A stretch of DNA of 42,328 nt, taken from an uncultured Acidobacteriaceae bacterium (GTDB taxonomy: Bacteria > Acidobacteriota > Terriglobia > Terriglobales > Acidobacteriaceae). Location of the stretch: NCBI GenBank assembly GCA_903849645.1, contig CAINJJ010000024.1, forward strand, positions 1-42,328, read 5' to 3'. The notes beneath the pieces were generated by a model, which saw only the letters and a list, made by a program, of their open reading frames with translations, was not told the DNA's origin and did not search any database. Position numbers and translations under genes: made by a program. Below are positions 15,277 to 24,227 of the stretch, piece after piece (the stretch's first letter is position 1; each line of letters opens with the position of its first letter).

Positions 15277-16507
15277 GCAGAATGGCCAACCCCCGCGCGC
15301 CATCCATCCGGCTCTCCACCAGCAGCGCATGGGCGTCGCTCAAGAACTCAGGATGATGCTCGAAATGCTTGCTGGCTGCCTGCACCGCGTGAACCACATG
15401 CGCCGGCGAGAAATCCTTGCCGTGGAATCCGGCCACACCGATCAGCAAGCCGCGCATCAGCGCAAACTGCGCCGCAAGCAGTGAGAACTGCCGCATCATC
15501 GAGTACGCGGAACCCTCCTGCATGGCCTCCCGCCCAAACGGGAACCGGCAGCGGACGATGGTATTGAGCAGGTAATTCTCCAGAATGTAAGGGGAACGCC
15601 GCACAAAGGGGGCAAAATACTGCTCCTGCACCAGGGCATAGTGCGCGGCCAGGCTCTCCAGCGTCGCCTGCGGCCCGTTCCCGATGCCGGCGGTAAAGGC
15701 CTGAATGCACTCCACAAACCGCGGCCGCACGTTGGAGCGGTGCAGCATCATCCCCGCCAGCCGCAGCACCACGTCCAGTTGCGCTTGGTTGTCGATCGGC
15801 AGGGCGTCCATCTGCCCTTGCAAGGCCCCCGTCGCCACCGTGGCCTCAAAGTCGCGCAGAAAATCCATCGCCGTCCGGTGCAGCTCCCCGGCGGCGATCG
15901 AGTCCAGCCGGCGGCACAGGATTCCCAGCAGAAACAGCCTCTGCCACATCGGATACTGGCGGTTGCGGACCAGATTAACAATCGCTTTGCGAATCGGCCA
16001 ATACCAGGCCAGCAATGGATTGGCCCCGCACTTCGCCGCTTCACCTGAGGTCGCCGGGGGACGCTCTGCCGGCAGCCGCAGATGGGGCGTCAGCAGCAAC
16101 AGCCGCGCCGCCTCCGGGCAGGAGAGCGAAAGCGCCCGCTCCTCGATTCCCGCGCTGGTGTGCGCAATGCGGGGATAGACGGCGCAGGCGTGGGAGAGAA
16201 GCCCCTCGCCCAGCTCTCCATGCACCCGGCACAGGCGATCCGCGGAGAGCAGCGGGCACTGGTTGCCTTCGTTCATCTTGAGCCGGGCAAATGCGGACGG
16301 TTTGGCCCCGCCCGCTCCCGGCGGCATCGCCTCCACGCTGCCCTGAATCAGCCGCCCGAGTGGGCTTGGAGCCAGTTGAAGGTACTTCTCATACGTCGGC
16401 TGGTCCACCGGCACCGTCCAGCCGGCGCAGCAGGTGTCTTCGCATTTGCCGCCAATACAGCGGAATGCCCCGGCATAGTCGTCGTGTGCGGACCATTTTT
16501 CGCGCAA
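15194..16507 (-). CDS. FliB-type lysine-N-methylase-like protein
   Basis: A 437-residue protein of the FliB family, named after the Salmonella flagellin lysine-N-methylase. The signature cysteine block FRCIGGKCEDTCCAGW (C17, C22, C26, C27) is present, followed by further cysteines in GNQCPLL, RLCRVHG and SHACAVYPR. This pattern suggests an iron-sulfur or zinc site of the YkgJ type. The remaining helical part (170-410) has the family's usual length. The start is TTG at 16507, with GAGGAG 7 bases upstream and the right distance to the cysteine block. No flagellar gene is in view, so the substrate is unknown. The Ala/Pro-rich C-terminal tail lies in the segment that overlaps the convergent P-loop gene. 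Confidence 0.82.
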   Translation of the reverse strand: MREKWSAHDDYAGAFRCIGGKCEDTCCAGWTVPVDQPTYEKYLQLAPSPLGRLIQGSVEAMPPGAGGAKPSAFARLKMNEGNQCPLLSADRLCRVHGELGEGLLSHACAVYPRIAHTSAGIEERALSLSCPEAARLLLLTPHLRLPAERPPATSGEAAKCGANPLLAWYWPIRKAIVNLVRNRQYPMWQRLFLLGILCRRLDSIAAGELHRTAMDFLRDFEATVATGALQGQMDALPIDNQAQLDVVLRLAGMMLHRSNVRPRFVECIQAFTAGIGNGPQATLESLAAHYALVQEQYFAPFVRRSPYILENYLLNTIVRCRFPFGREAMQEGSAYSMMRQFSLLAAQFALMRGLLIGVAGFHGKDFSPAHVVHAVQAASKHFEHHPEFLSDAHALLVESRMDGARGLAILLRDAEPSAPTPPALRRSAPDPQAQRPN

Positions 16508-16937
16508 GAGGCGCTCCTCGCCGCAAACCAGCGCTCGTCCCGCTGGCTTGAAGGTCGTTCCGCCAGGATGGTATGCACGTGGATGGCCCCTCTCGCGGGG
16601 CGAATGATTGGAGATTCAAATCAAAGGCAGCCATGGAAGGCCTCTGCCCGCCCTGGTACTGCCGCTGGTGTTCGCCCTGGCGGAGGGAGCAGGGGGGCTT
16701 CACAGGCTGCGGAAAGAGGTACTTTCTTGCCTGGAATTCCCGAACGACCTGCCTCAGGGGCTGAAGCCCATCTTGTGTTTTGTTGCATTTGCGGCCCGGC
16801 TAAAGCCGCGCCCTTGTTACAAAACAAGACCGAGGCGAGTCTTTCCGCAGCCTGTTTCAGCCCCCCTGAAACCCCGTCCCGTTATCTGGGCCTTCAGGCC
16901 CGGATCAGAGCCACCCGCAACAAGTGCTGCGGTGGCG
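16508..16937. repeat. Gap holding composite repeat copy C
   Basis: No gene is supported. GGGCTTCACAGGCTGCGG (about 16696-16713), CAGGGGCTGAAGCCCAT (about 16755-16771), CCGGCTAAAGCCG (about 16796-16808) and the inverted CTTTCCGCAGCCTG (about 16841-16854) repeat the modules of copies A and B. Open frames across it translate repeat DNA. Confidence 0.7.
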
Positions 16938-17165
16938 CTAGAATGGCTTTTCTGTCAAAAACGGCTCCGGCTTCAGCGACCCGTCGCGCTGCTTCACCAG
17001 CATCTGCACCTTGCCCTCGGCGGCATCCAGCTCCGCCTTGCAGGCGGCTGACAGACCCACCCCCTCCTCAAACAACTTGAGGGAGTCTTCGAGCGCCAGG
17101 TCGCCCTTTTCCAGTTGATCGACGATGGTTTCGAGCTTCTTGAGCGAGTCTTCAAACGACGGCAT
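16938..17165 (-). CDS. xseB: Exodeoxyribonuclease VII small subunit
   Basis: A 75-residue XseB. It begins SFEDSLKKLETIVDQLEKGDLALEDSL, the hallmark helix of the family, and ends with the second amphipathic helix (CKAELDAAEGKVQML). It forms exonuclease VII with XseA, a single-strand DNA nuclease used in repair. xseA is not in this window. It starts 5 bases after the stop codon of the methionine-cycle fusion gene, so the two are almost certainly co-transcribed, although no functional link between them is known. Confidence 0.95.
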   Translation of the reverse strand: MPSFEDSLKKLETIVDQLEKGDLALEDSLKLFEEGVGLSAACKAELDAAEGKVQMLVKQRDGSLKPEPFLTEKPF

Positions 17166-17170
17166 GCGGG

Positions 17171-19039
17171 CTACTCCGAAACAGGTTTGGGCAGAACGCT
17201 CGCGATCACTTCGGCGGCGGCCGTATAGCGCCCGAACGGCGCGCTTACCTGCACGCCCTCCACAAACGGGCGCACCGCATCCAGCATCTCCTGCGCAATC
17301 AGGATGCCCTCGCGCCGCGCCGCTTCCGGCGTATCCGCCTGCGCCATGCGCAGCATGATCTCCTCCGGCATCGACACCCGCAGGTCGTTCTTCATGAACT
17401 CGGCGTTGCGCAGGCTGGTGAGCGGCCAGATGCCGGCGATCACCGGTATCCTGTGCCCCTCGATGCGCTTGAGAAACTCTTCCAGCAGCCGCAGATCAAA
17501 GACCGGCTGCGTAATGGCGTACTCCGCGCCCGCCTCCACCTTGTAGACGAACCGGCGGATCTCCTGCTCGATGTCGGGAACCCCGGGATTGGCCGCCACA
17601 CCGATGGTGAAGTTGGTCGAGGCGCCGATCGAGTTCGAGCCGATGTCGAGCCCGTGGTTGAGCCGCCGCACGATGTTGACCAGACCGATGGAGTCCACGT
17701 CAAACACTGCGGTGGCGTCGGGATAGTTTCCCAGCTTCGGAGGGTCGCCGGTGAGGCAGAGAATATTGCGCAATCCGATGGACGAAGCGCCCAGCAGGTC
17801 CGATTGGATCGACAGCAGATTCCGGTCCCGGCAGGTGTAATGCAGAATCGTCTCGATGCCGGTATGCTGCTGAATCTGGATGCAGAGGCTCTGCGCGCTC
17901 ATGCGGGCCGAGGCGCGCGGCGAGTCGGGCACGTTGATGGCGTGCACCCCGAGCTGCGCCAGCAGCCGCGCCCCTTCAATCTCCTTCGAGCAGTCAATGC
18001 CCTTGGGCGGCACAATCTCCACCAGGGTCACGAACTTGCCTTCTGCCACCAGGTGGCCGATCTTCGAGCGCTCCCCCAGCGGGGCCGGCGGTGTCTCCGT
18101 GTTCAGCGCCGGGGCGGCGCCGGCCACCACCACCCGCGCCTGGGCGTCCAGGGCGCGCATGGCCGAGCGCATGGCCCGGGTGTGATTGGGCGTGGTGCCG
18201 CAGCAGCCGCCCACCACCTGCGCTCCGGCGGCGATGGCCTTGCGCGTAAAGCTGGCCATGTACTCCGGCGAGCAGAGATAGATATTGCGTCCCTCCACGG
18301 CCCGCGGCATGCCGGCGTTGGGCATGGCGGCCAGGGGCAGGGTGGTTGCGCCGCGCATGGCTTCAATCGCGGTCAGCACCGTGGCCGGCCCGGTGGAGCA
18401 GTTGACCCCGATGGCGCTCGCGCCCCACTCGGTCAAAAGGGCCGCGGCCTGCGCCGGGGAACTCCCGTCCAGGCAGTTGCTGTCGTCGTCCACGGTCACC
18501 ATCACCAGCACGGGCAGGTCCGGGGCAATCTCCCGGGCCGCGGCCAGGGCCTCATGGGCCTCATTGAGCGCGGGCATGGTCTCAATCACCAGCATGTCCA
18601 CGCCAGCGCTGGTGAGCGCCTCAATCTGCTCCGCAAACGCGGCGCGCGCCTCATCCAGGCCCGTCTTGCCCAGCGGCTCCAGCCGCACGCCGAGGGGGCC
18701 TACGGCTCCCGCCACCCACGCCTCGCCTGCCTGCTTGTCTTTCAGATGTTCCACCGCCTGCCGGGCAATGCGCACGCCGGCGGCGTTGATCTCGGCCACC
18801 TTCCCGGCCAGCCCGTGGCGCGCCAGCCGGAAGCGGTTGGCGCCGAAGGTGTTGGTCTCCAGCAGCTCCGCCCCCGCCTGCAGATACTCCTCGTGTACCG
18901 AGAGAATCAGCCCTGGGTCGGTCAGGTTCAGTTCGTCATAGCAGCGGTTGATAAAGACGCCTCGGGCATAGAGCACAGTGCCCATGGCGCCGTCGGCAAG
19001 GATGGGGCGATTGGCGAAGATGTCGGTAAACTGCGGCAT
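17171..19039 (-). CDS. Homocysteine S-methyltransferase / methylenetetrahydrofolate reductase fusion
   Basis: A 622-residue two-domain enzyme of one-carbon metabolism. The N-terminal domain (1-300) is a zinc-dependent homocysteine methyltransferase barrel: DGAMGT at 16-21, and zinc ligands C214 (GVNCSTGP) and C279-C280 (GGCCGTTP). The C-terminal domain (about 330-615) is a MetF-like flavin reductase, with VEIVPPKG at its start (Glu341 in the catalytic position), LTGDPP, and the ITQPVFD block. This fusion type (as in Bacillus YitJ) would make methylene-THF reduction and homocysteine methylation available on one chain. The ATG at 19039 follows GGAGAGAG. It is the first gene of a transcript that continues into xseB, and is divergent from the lipoprotein gene. 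Confidence 0.95.
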   Translation of the reverse strand: MPQFTDIFANRPILADGAMGTVLYARGVFINRCYDELNLTDPGLILSVHEEYLQAGAELLETNTFGANRFRLARHGLAGKVAEINAAGVRIARQAVEHLKDKQAGEAWVAGAVGPLGVRLEPLGKTGLDEARAAFAEQIEALTSAGVDMLVIETMPALNEAHEALAAAREIAPDLPVLVMVTVDDDSNCLDGSSPAQAAALLTEWGASAIGVNCSTGPATVLTAIEAMRGATTLPLAAMPNAGMPRAVEGRNIYLCSPEYMASFTRKAIAAGAQVVGGCCGTTPNHTRAMRSAMRALDAQARVVVAGAAPALNTETPPAPLGERSKIGHLVAEGKFVTLVEIVPPKGIDCSKEIEGARLLAQLGVHAINVPDSPRASARMSAQSLCIQIQQHTGIETILHYTCRDRNLLSIQSDLLGASSIGLRNILCLTGDPPKLGNYPDATAVFDVDSIGLVNIVRRLNHGLDIGSNSIGASTNFTIGVAANPGVPDIEQEIRRFVYKVEAGAEYAITQPVFDLRLLEEFLKRIEGHRIPVIAGIWPLTSLRNAEFMKNDLRVSMPEEIMLRMAQADTPEAARREGILIAQEMLDAVRPFVEGVQVSAPFGRYTAAAEVIASVLPKPVSE

Positions 19040-19257
19040 TCTCTCTCCATGCTAAGGCACCGGAACGTGGCGCGCCAGCCGTGCGGGGCGCTTTGTTATA
19101 CTTCGGTAGTCATCCGCCTGGCTGCAACCGGCTCCGTTCCGCCACTTTTTCGTTGGGCACGCGTGCAGCCATGCGACCCAGATTCGTTCACGCCGCGGCG
19201 CAGGCCGCGGGCAGATTTCGCGGCAACTTCCGCGCTTTTTCGTCGAGGTAAGGGATT

Positions 19258-20703
19258 TTGAAGAACAGAAGTCTTTGGATGAGCGCCGCCGCAGCGCTGG
19301 TGGTTGCAGCCGCTCTGGCAGGCTGCGGTACGACTACATATTTTGCCGGCAGGACCCTGCCCCCCAGCAAGCTGACCAATCGCGTGCTGATCGCCATTCA
19401 GAATCCAAGCCCCTTTACCAAGGGCGGGCTCGAGATGGTGGACGGCTACTACGACGTCCGCTTCAGCTATGACAGCAAGTCAGGCTCGTTCCCCATCTCC
19501 GGCTACTCCGGCGCGCTGCCTGCGAGCATTCAGAACCTTCCTGAAGAGCAGATCGGCGCGGTCTACAGCTCCGGCGACGGCAATCTCGCCCTGGTCGACT
19601 ATTCCAAGGAAAACTCCAGCGGCACCGTCAGCGGCCTCAACGGGACCTCGTCCAGCATTCTCATCTCCCGCAGCAAGACCTATGTCTTTGCGGCCAGCCA
19701 GGCCTCGCGCGTACTCACGGTGGTCAACCGCACCTCCGGCGGCAGCTATCCCCTCAGCCTGCCCGGCGTCTACCGCGTCAGCCTCAATCCCGGCGGCTCC
19801 GTGGCCCTGGCCTTCGTTGAGAACTCCGACTACGTCTATTACCCCCGCGAGCTGACCGCCGCGCAAACCATCAGCTACTCCGGCGGCCCGTCCCATTGGC
19901 CCAAGGCGGCCATGGACTGCGAGCCGCAAAACGCGCCCGGATGGTGCCTCTTCCAGGCCCAGAGCCCCGACGGCATTGACGCCACCGGCACCCCCTATGG
20001 CGCGCCCCTCACCTTTGACCGGCCCGTCAAGGCTGTCTTCTCCGCCGACGGTGGCACGGCCTACGTGCTCAACTGCGGACCAGAGTGCGGCGGAACCGCC
20101 TCGTCCATCTCCACTCTGCCCATCTCCCCGCTCATCTTCCTGGCCAACCAGGCCTCCGGCCAGCTTCCCAAATCCGGCGCCGTCCCCAACCTCGCCATCC
20201 CCGGTGGCTCCAGCAACGCCCTCGTGGCCGTCAACACCATGTATGTGGTGGGCCAGCAACTGCAGACCGACGGGCTCTTCTCCGGCAATCTGACCCTGGT
20301 CAACCTCTCCAACGGCACCGCCGGCAGCCCCATCTCCATCAGCGACGGCGCGCCCGGCGCGGTCAGCCGCATGTTGCTGGCCGACGACAACACCCTGTGG
20401 ATCGGCATGACCAAGTGCACCAACGGCGAGCGCTATGCCAAGGGCCTGCCCTACGGCTGCCTCACCATGTTCAACACCTCGTCCAACTCGGTCACCCTGC
20501 TCGAGCCCTTCCTCGGCGACCTCACCGGCATCGCCGGGGTCACCGGACAGCATAAGGTCTACGTGGCGCAGGGCGGCCAGGTCTACATCTACAAGACCAC
20601 CAACGGCATCTCGGTCGACAACCAGTACGTGACCGTCACCGGCACCGCCTACGATGTGGCCTACATGGACGGCCTCACCGACGGCAACAACACCGTCTAC
20701 TGA
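19258..20703 (+). CDS. Beta-propeller-like lipoprotein, unknown function
   Basis: A 481-residue exported lipoprotein. The signal peptide ends in the lipobox LAGC with the acylated Cys at 23. The mature part is rich in Ser, Thr and Gly, with recurring strand patterns such as KTYVFAASQASRVLTVVNR and HKVYVAQGGQVYIYKTT, typical of YVTN/WD-type propeller repeats. No catalytic motif is seen. The TTG at 19258 is chosen because the signal sequence begins there and GAGG/AAGGG lie just upstream; an in-frame ATG lies at 19279, but it would remove the basic head. It is monocistronic and followed by tandem repeats. Similar large exported proteins of unknown role are common in soil acidobacteria. Confidence 0.85.
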   Translation: MKNRSLWMSAAAALVVAAALAGCGTTTYFAGRTLPPSKLTNRVLIAIQNPSPFTKGGLEMVDGYYDVRFSYDSKSGSFPISGYSGALPASIQNLPEEQIGAVYSSGDGNLALVDYSKENSSGTVSGLNGTSSSILISRSKTYVFAASQASRVLTVVNRTSGGSYPLSLPGVYRVSLNPGGSVALAFVENSDYVYYPRELTAAQTISYSGGPSHWPKAAMDCEPQNAPGWCLFQAQSPDGIDATGTPYGAPLTFDRPVKAVFSADGGTAYVLNCGPECGGTASSISTLPISPLIFLANQASGQLPKSGAVPNLAIPGGSSNALVAVNTMYVVGQQLQTDGLFSGNLTLVNLSNGTAGSPISISDGAPGAVSRMLLADDNTLWIGMTKCTNGERYAKGLPYGCLTMFNTSSNSVTLLEPFLGDLTGIAGVTGQHKVYVAQGGQVYIYKTTNGISVDNQYVTVTGTAYDVAYMDGLTDGNNTVY

Positions 20704-20904
20704 GTTCATTGCACAGTGCACAGTGAACAGTGCGCAGTGGACAGTGTTTAGTGGTCAGAAGTCCGGGTGCCCCTGGTCCCATGCTTTTGGGGACCAGGGT
20801 AACCACAAACCCCAGGTGCCCCAACCTCGCGGCGTTCTTGAACTTGCGGATAGGTTGGGAGCCAACCAACCTGGACCCCCTTCTTGCATCGGGAGCAATC
20901 GCCC
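20704..20904. repeat. 7-bp tandem repeats and a hairpin after the lipoprotein gene
   Basis: A degenerate heptanucleotide tandem array runs from 20711 to about 20758 (GCACAGT, GCACAGT, GAACAGT, GCGCAGT, GGACAGT, GTTTAGT). It is followed by a perfect 10-bp hairpin, CCCTGGTCCC (20771-20780) with GGGACCAGGG (20790-20799). The following GGTAACCACAAACCCC resembles the tail of the repeat block near 2630-2650. No gene was found. Confidence 0.75.
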
Positions 20905-21645
20905 ATGACCGCCGATTCCGTCCCTGATCCCCACTCCGCCGCTGACGTGCTGGCCATCGCCGCCCACCGCGATGACGTGGAACAGACCTGCGGCGGGACC
21001 CTCCTCCGCATGGCGGCGCGCGGACTCCGCACCGCCATCCTCGACCTCACAGCCGGTGAAGCCGGCACCCGGGGCTCGGCCGAAGAACGCGCCGCAGAGG
21101 CAGGCGAGGCCGCCCGCCTGCTCGGCGTGACCTGGCGCCAGGCGCTTGATCTGCCCGACGGCTCGGTCGAGAACACCCTCGAAAATCGCATCAAGATCGT
21201 CCGCGTTCTGCGTCTGGTTCGCCCCCGCGTGGTCATTCTGCCTTACTGGCAGGCGCGCCATCCCGACCACGCCACAACCGCCCCGCTGGGCTACGACGCC
21301 TGCTTCCTCTCCGGCCTGGCCAAGGTGGATACCGGCTCAGCCCCCCATCGCCCCTTCAAGATCGTCTACGCCAGCCTTTACGCCGACGTGCGCCCCAGCT
21401 TCATCGTGGACATCACCCCGTTCATCGAGCAGCGCCACGCCGCGCTCATGGCCTACCAGTCGCAGTACGCCAACCAGGCTGCGGGCGGCGCGCTCTTTGT
21501 CCGCGAAGAAGAGATTCGCGAGCGCACCTTTGCCGAAGCGCGCCACTACGGGCTGCTTGCAGGCGTGCGCTACGGCGAGCCCTTCGTGCAAAGGGAAGTC
21601 GGCCTGGTGGACGACCTCACTCTCGTCCCCGTCCAGTCCATCTGA
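20905..21645 (+). CDS. bshB1: Bacillithiol biosynthesis-type deacetylase (BshB1-like, PIG-L family)
   Basis: A 246-residue zinc deacetylase of the PIG-L/LmbE family. The zinc site is AHRDD (H21, D24; the family usually has AHPDD) with HPDH at 119-122. The block AGEAGTRGSAEERAAEA (about 50-66) is typical of BshB1, the N-acetylglucosaminyl-malate deacetylase of bacillithiol synthesis. The ATG at 20905 has GGGAG 9 bases upstream. The methyltransferase gene follows after 50 bases on the same strand. BshA and BshC are not in the window. The PIG-L call is firm; BshB1 specificity is likely but could be another deacetylase. Confidence 0.88.
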   Translation: MTADSVPDPHSAADVLAIAAHRDDVEQTCGGTLLRMAARGLRTAILDLTAGEAGTRGSAEERAAEAGEAARLLGVTWRQALDLPDGSVENTLENRIKIVRVLRLVRPRVVILPYWQARHPDHATTAPLGYDACFLSGLAKVDTGSAPHRPFKIVYASLYADVRPSFIVDITPFIEQRHAALMAYQSQYANQAAGGALFVREEEIRERTFAEARHYGLLAGVRYGEPFVQREVGLVDDLTLVPVQSI

Positions 21646-21695
21646 AGATTGCCTTCCCCGCCCCCCGTCCTCCAAACTGAACTCCGAGGGCAGCC

Positions 21696-22445
21696 ATGAC
21701 CCAGACCTGGGATCCCCAAACCTACGGCCGCAACGCCTCCTTCGTCCATGAACTGGCCGGAGGCGCGCTGGAGTGGCTTGCCGCCCGGCCCGGCGAGAGC
21801 ATTCTCGACCTCGGCTGCGGCGACGGACAGTTGACCCAGCGCATTGCAGCCGCCGGGGCTCAAGTTGTCGGGGTGGATGCCTCAGCTGAGATGGCCGCGT
21901 CTGCCCGCGCCAGGGGACTGCAGGCGGACGCGGGCAATGCCGAGGCTCTCCCCTATACGCCGGCCAGTTTCCACGCCGTATTTTCCAACGCGGCCCTCCA
22001 CTGGGTCCGCGACCAGGACGCAATGATGGCCGGCGTCCGCGGCGTTCTCCGCCCCGGCGGCCGCTTCGTGGCCGAGATGGGCGGCCACGGCAATATCGCC
22101 GCCATCCGCACGGCCCTCGCTGCGGTCCTCGAGCGCCACGGCTTCGGCGGACGCGAAGAGGGCGTCAACTACTACCCCACCCCGGAGAGCTATACCCGGC
22201 GGCTCCAGCGTCATGGCTTCGCCGTTCAACGGATGGCATTGATTCCACGCCCCACCCCGTTGCCGGAGAGCGGCATGGAGGGCTGGCTGCGGACCTTCAG
22301 AAAAGGTGTGCTGGAGAGCGTGCCCGAGCTTATGCGGGACTCAATCGTGCGTGAGACCGCGGCCCTGCTCGCCCCCGCCCTCCGCGACGAGGAAGGCAAC
22401 TGGACCGCCGACTACGTGCGCCTCCGCTTCGTGGCCACGGTCTAA
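21696..22445 (+). CDS. Class I SAM-dependent methyltransferase
   Basis: A 249-residue methyltransferase. The SAM-binding motif I is ILDLGCGDG (about residues 36-44), motif II VVGVDAS follows, and FSNAALHWVRD is the post-II block typical of trans-aconitate methyltransferase (Tam) and biotin-synthesis relatives. The C-terminal part is helical, with no recognised substrate domain. It probably forms a two-gene unit with bshB1 (50-base gap). It converges on the TSUP gene with 4 bases between stops. The substrate is unknown. Confidence 0.88.
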   Translation: MTQTWDPQTYGRNASFVHELAGGALEWLAARPGESILDLGCGDGQLTQRIAAAGAQVVGVDASAEMAASARARGLQADAGNAEALPYTPASFHAVFSNAALHWVRDQDAMMAGVRGVLRPGGRFVAEMGGHGNIAAIRTALAAVLERHGFGGREEGVNYYPTPESYTRRLQRHGFAVQRMALIPRPTPLPESGMEGWLRTFRKGVLESVPELMRDSIVRETAALLAPALRDEEGNWTADYVRLRFVATV

Positions 22446-22449
22446 GCTC

Positions 22450-22806
22450 CTAGCGCGTAAACAGCAGCCTGCCGCCCACCGCGATCAGCGTGACCGCGAA
22501 GATGCGCCGCAGCCAGACCTCCGGGATCTGCTGCGCGCCCATCGCGCCAAAGTAGCCGCCCGCCAGGAACCCCACAGCCAGCAGCGCCGCCACCCGCAGG
22601 TCGGCGTTGCCCTTCCGGTAGTACTCCAGGAACGCCAGGATGCCCACCGGCGCCAGCAGCGCGCCCAGCGAGGTGCCCTGCGCCTTGTGCTGGCTCATGC
22701 CCAGCAGCCAAACCAGGGCGGGAACAAAAAGAATGCCGCCCCCGATGCCCACCACCCCGGACACCAGCCCCACCAGCACGCCCACCAGCACCAGCCACCA
22801 GGACAT
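22450..22806 (-). CDS. Half-size TauE/SafE (TSUP) family membrane protein
   Basis: A 118-residue membrane protein with four hydrophobic segments. The first, with GLVSGVVGIGGGILFVPALV, is the TSUP signature, and QGTSLGALL follows. Full TSUP transporters have about 250 residues and two such halves, so this is a single half that would have to dimerise. The ATG at 22806 is preferred over the upstream GTG at 22818 because GTGGAG sits 7 bases before it. It may move sulfite, sulfonates or other organic anions, but nothing in the sequence shows the substrate. Confidence 0.85.
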   Translation of the reverse strand: MSWWLVLVGVLVGLVSGVVGIGGGILFVPALVWLLGMSQHKAQGTSLGALLAPVGILAFLEYYRKGNADLRVAALLAVGFLAGGYFGAMGAQQIPEVWLRRIFAVTLIAVGGRLLFTR

Positions 22807-22843
22807 ACAGATCTCCACTTGCTCTGGAGAGCGATTCCGCCCT

Positions 22844-23848
22844 TCAGTCCACGGTCAAAACCAGCTTGCCAAAGTGCGAGGCCTCTTCCATCCTGGCCAG
22901 CGCCTCGCGCGCCTGCGACCAGTGGAAGTTCTCCCCAATCGGGCGCAACTCGGTCAGGGCGATGGCCCGGTTCATCTCCTCAAAGTCGCGCCGCGAGCCG
23001 ACATAGATGCCCTGGATATGCGCCTGCTTGTGCAGGATGGCCGGCAGCGGCAGAGGCTCGGCCGGTCCCGTCAGCACGCCCACTTGCGCCACCACCCCGC
23101 CCATGCGAATGGCCCGCAGCGAGCGCGGCAAGGTCCCCACGCCGCCCACCTCCACCACCAGGTCCACCCCCTCCCCGCCGGTCTCCTTGAGCGCCCAGCG
23201 GTCCCACTCGGGATCCTCGCGGTAGTTGTGCCCGGCGTCGAGCCCCAGCGCGAAGGCCCGCACCAGCTTCTCCTGGCTGCCGGAGATGCCCAGCACCCGC
23301 GCTCCCATCAGCCGCGCCAGTTGCAGGGCAAAGATGGAAACTCCGCCCGTTCCCTGGATCAGCACCGTCGAGCCGGGCTGCAGATGCCCCGCCTTCAGCG
23401 CGTTCCAGGCCGTAACCGCGGCGCAGGGCAGCGTGGCCGCCTCCTCGTAGCTCAGGTGCTGCGGCACGCGCACCAGCCCCGCCTGCCGCAGCACCACATA
23501 CTCGGCCAGCATGCCGTCAATGTCTCCGCCCAGCGCTCCTTTTACCTTGGCCGGAGTGGGAGGCCCGTCGATCCAGTTCTGCATGAAGATGCCCGCCACC
23601 CGGTCCCCCGGCTCCCACAGCGTCACCCCCTCGCCCACCGCCGCCACCTCGCCCGCTCCATCCGAGCAGGGAATCCGCGGCAGGGCCATCTTGGGGTTGT
23701 AGAGCCCCTTCACCATCAGCAGATCGCGGTAGTTGAAAGAAATCGCACACACCCGGACCAGCACTTCGCCGGGCCCCGGCTGGGGGGTGGGTCGCTTCAC
23801 AAACTCCAAAGAATCAACGCCAAACGAGCTGACCTGCCATGCGTGCAT
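22844..23848 (-). CDS. Medium-chain (zinc-type) alcohol dehydrogenase-like oxidoreductase
   Basis: A 334-residue member of the MDR superfamily. The N-terminal GroES-like part has SFNYRDLLMVKGLY and GDRVAG. The nucleotide fold has GTGGVSIFALQLA at about 165-177. The usual catalytic zinc ligand Cys after the first strands is replaced (ISFNYRD) and the four-cysteine structural zinc lobe is absent, so it is probably a zinc-independent, quinone-reductase-like NAD(P)H enzyme. GGAGGAAGG precedes the ATG at 23848. The substrate is unknown. It is preceded by a divergent small gene. Confidence 0.87.
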   Translation of the reverse strand: MHAWQVSSFGVDSLEFVKRPTPQPGPGEVLVRVCAISFNYRDLLMVKGLYNPKMALPRIPCSDGAGEVAAVGEGVTLWEPGDRVAGIFMQNWIDGPPTPAKVKGALGGDIDGMLAEYVVLRQAGLVRVPQHLSYEEAATLPCAAVTAWNALKAGHLQPGSTVLIQGTGGVSIFALQLARLMGARVLGISGSQEKLVRAFALGLDAGHNYREDPEWDRWALKETGGEGVDLVVEVGGVGTLPRSLRAIRMGGVVAQVGVLTGPAEPLPLPAILHKQAHIQGIYVGSRRDFEEMNRAIALTELRPIGENFHWSQAREALARMEEASHFGKLVLTVD

Positions 23849-23967
23849 CAACCTTCCTCCGCTTGGGGCCAGTGGCCCATCTTCATCTCGCGGGACGCAA
23901 AACCCTCAATCCCCCGTAGAATGAAGATAGGTCCCGAGGTTGGGAAAGTAAATCCGTGGAGGATTCA

Positions 23968-24195
23968 ATGGCAAAAGCCGCGCAGCAACAAGAGGTCGGC
24001 CCGGAAGGCGGCTTTCAAACCGAAGAGGCACGGCGCATTGCCGAGCAGCACCGCACCCACATCGAGCGCCAGAAGCAGGAACTGAATCTGCAGAGAGAAA
24101 ACATCCTTTCGCAGAAGACCTCGCACCCCTCGCGCCGCGCGGCCCTGGTCGACGCCCTCACGCAGATTGAGGCTCAGATCGCCAAGCTCGGCTAG
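23968..24195 (+). CDS. Small coiled-coil protein, unknown function
   Basis: A 75-residue charged protein. Residues 20-75 are Glu/Gln/Arg/Lys-rich with heptad-like spacing, predicting one long helix or coiled coil. There are no cysteines and no membrane segment. The start ATG at 23968 has GGAGG (23958-23962) 5 bases upstream, better than the in-frame GTG at 23956. It stands alone between a divergent oxidoreductase gene and a convergent one. The coding call is supported by the ribosome site and biased composition; no function is suggested. Confidence 0.7.
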   Translation: MAKAAQQQEVGPEGGFQTEEARRIAEQHRTHIERQKQELNLQRENILSQKTSHPSRRAALVDALTQIEAQIAKLG

Positions 24196-24227
24196 AAACA
24201 TCCCCCGGTCCTCGCTCCAGGGCAATC

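Noticed and set aside
16608..17051. 147-residue plus-strand open frame between the methylase gene and xseB
   Set aside because: It translates the composite intergenic repeat and then runs antisense through xseB; no ribosome site and no domain.
19040..19257. SAM or SAH riboswitch upstream of the methionine-cycle fusion gene
   Set aside because: I looked for the conserved helices and found no convincing match; only a possible TATAAC -10 box is present.
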